Both the position numbers and the translations under genes were made by a program. A DNA stretch of 5,981 bases from Clostridia bacterium (lineage in GTDB: Bacteria > Bacillota > Clostridia > Oscillospirales > Acutalibacteraceae), in contig CAAEIM010000032.1 in NCBI GenBank assembly GCA_900755995.1, forward strand, positions 1 to 5,981, in the 5' to 3' direction. Numbering within the stretch: position 1 is the stretch's first letter; the number at the start of each line of letters is the position of its first letter. Of the stretch, positions 5,844 through 5,981 are shown in pieces. The notes under the pieces are model-generated. The model had not been told where the DNA came from, searched no databases, and saw only the letters and a program-made list of their open reading frames with translations.

Positions 5844-5877
5844 AGCTTTCTAAACAGCATATACTTTTTTACAGGCT

Positions 5878-5913
5878 AAAATCCGCAGGAAATTAATCTG
5901 CGGATTTTTATTT
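5878..5913 (+). terminator. Intrinsic terminator of the ATP-grasp / membrane protein unit
   Basis: AAAATCCGCAG (5878-5888) pairs perfectly with CTGCGGATTTT (5898-5908) around a 9-nt loop, and a TTTTTATTT tail follows from 5905. The stem core is GC-rich. It begins 35 nt after the membrane protein stop codon. The A-run on its left side is short, so it may act weakly in the other direction too. Confidence 0.93.
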
Positions 5914-5973
5914 CCCCTTAACCCTTTTATTTTGATTTAACCCCCAAAATATGTAAAATACTTCCAAAAGTTA

Positions 5974-5979
5974 TTGACA
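5974..5979 (+). promoter_or_regulatory. Possible -35 element of a promoter cut by the window end
   Basis: TTGACA, a full consensus -35 hexamer, lies two bases before the end and after the terminator, where a new transcription unit could begin. The -10 would lie outside the window, so it cannot be confirmed. The remaining bases 5914-5973 are A/T-rich and non-coding with nothing else recognisable. Confidence 0.25.
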
Positions 5980-5981
5980 AC

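Overview
The window looks like a piece of a low-to-mid GC Gram-positive chromosome, most likely class Clostridia (Ruminococcaceae/Oscillospiraceae-like). This rests on the gene order hrcA-grpE-dnaK-dnaJ, a perfect CIRCE operator, strong Shine-Dalgarno sequences, sigma-A-type promoters with 17-bp spacers, and a DnaK of Firmicutes length (614 aa). The genus cannot be fixed from the sequence alone.

Left and centre, minus strand (1-4337): the class I heat-shock operon, read right to left. A sigma-A promoter (4309-4337) is followed by CIRCE (4269-4295), then hrcA (repressor), grpE (nucleotide exchange factor), dnaK (Hsp70) and dnaJ (J-protein, cut by the left window edge). The hrcA-grpE and grpE-dnaK gaps are short (19 and 61 nt) and show no terminator. 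The dnaK-dnaJ gap is longer (166 nt) and holds a second good promoter plus a leader hairpin, so dnaJ can probably also be transcribed on its own. The gene products form one chaperone cycle: DnaJ delivers clients and stimulates DnaK ATPase, GrpE recycles DnaK, and HrcA represses the operon at CIRCE. An imperfect CtsR-box-like repeat lies over the -35 of the main promoter and may add a second level of control.

Right, plus strand (4406-5913): a separate, divergently transcribed two-gene unit. It has its own near-consensus promoter, an 87-nt leader with a small hairpin, a 340-aa ATP-grasp protein resembling the 'sugar-transfer associated' ATP-grasp family, a small three-helix membrane protein of unknown function, and a clear intrinsic terminator. 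This pair is the least explained part of the window. No glycosyltransferase or other polysaccharide gene is visible beside it.

The last ~70 bases are non-coding and end in a TTGACA that may be the -35 of a further promoter outside the window. No tRNA, rRNA, CRISPR array, insertion sequence or phage feature was seen.
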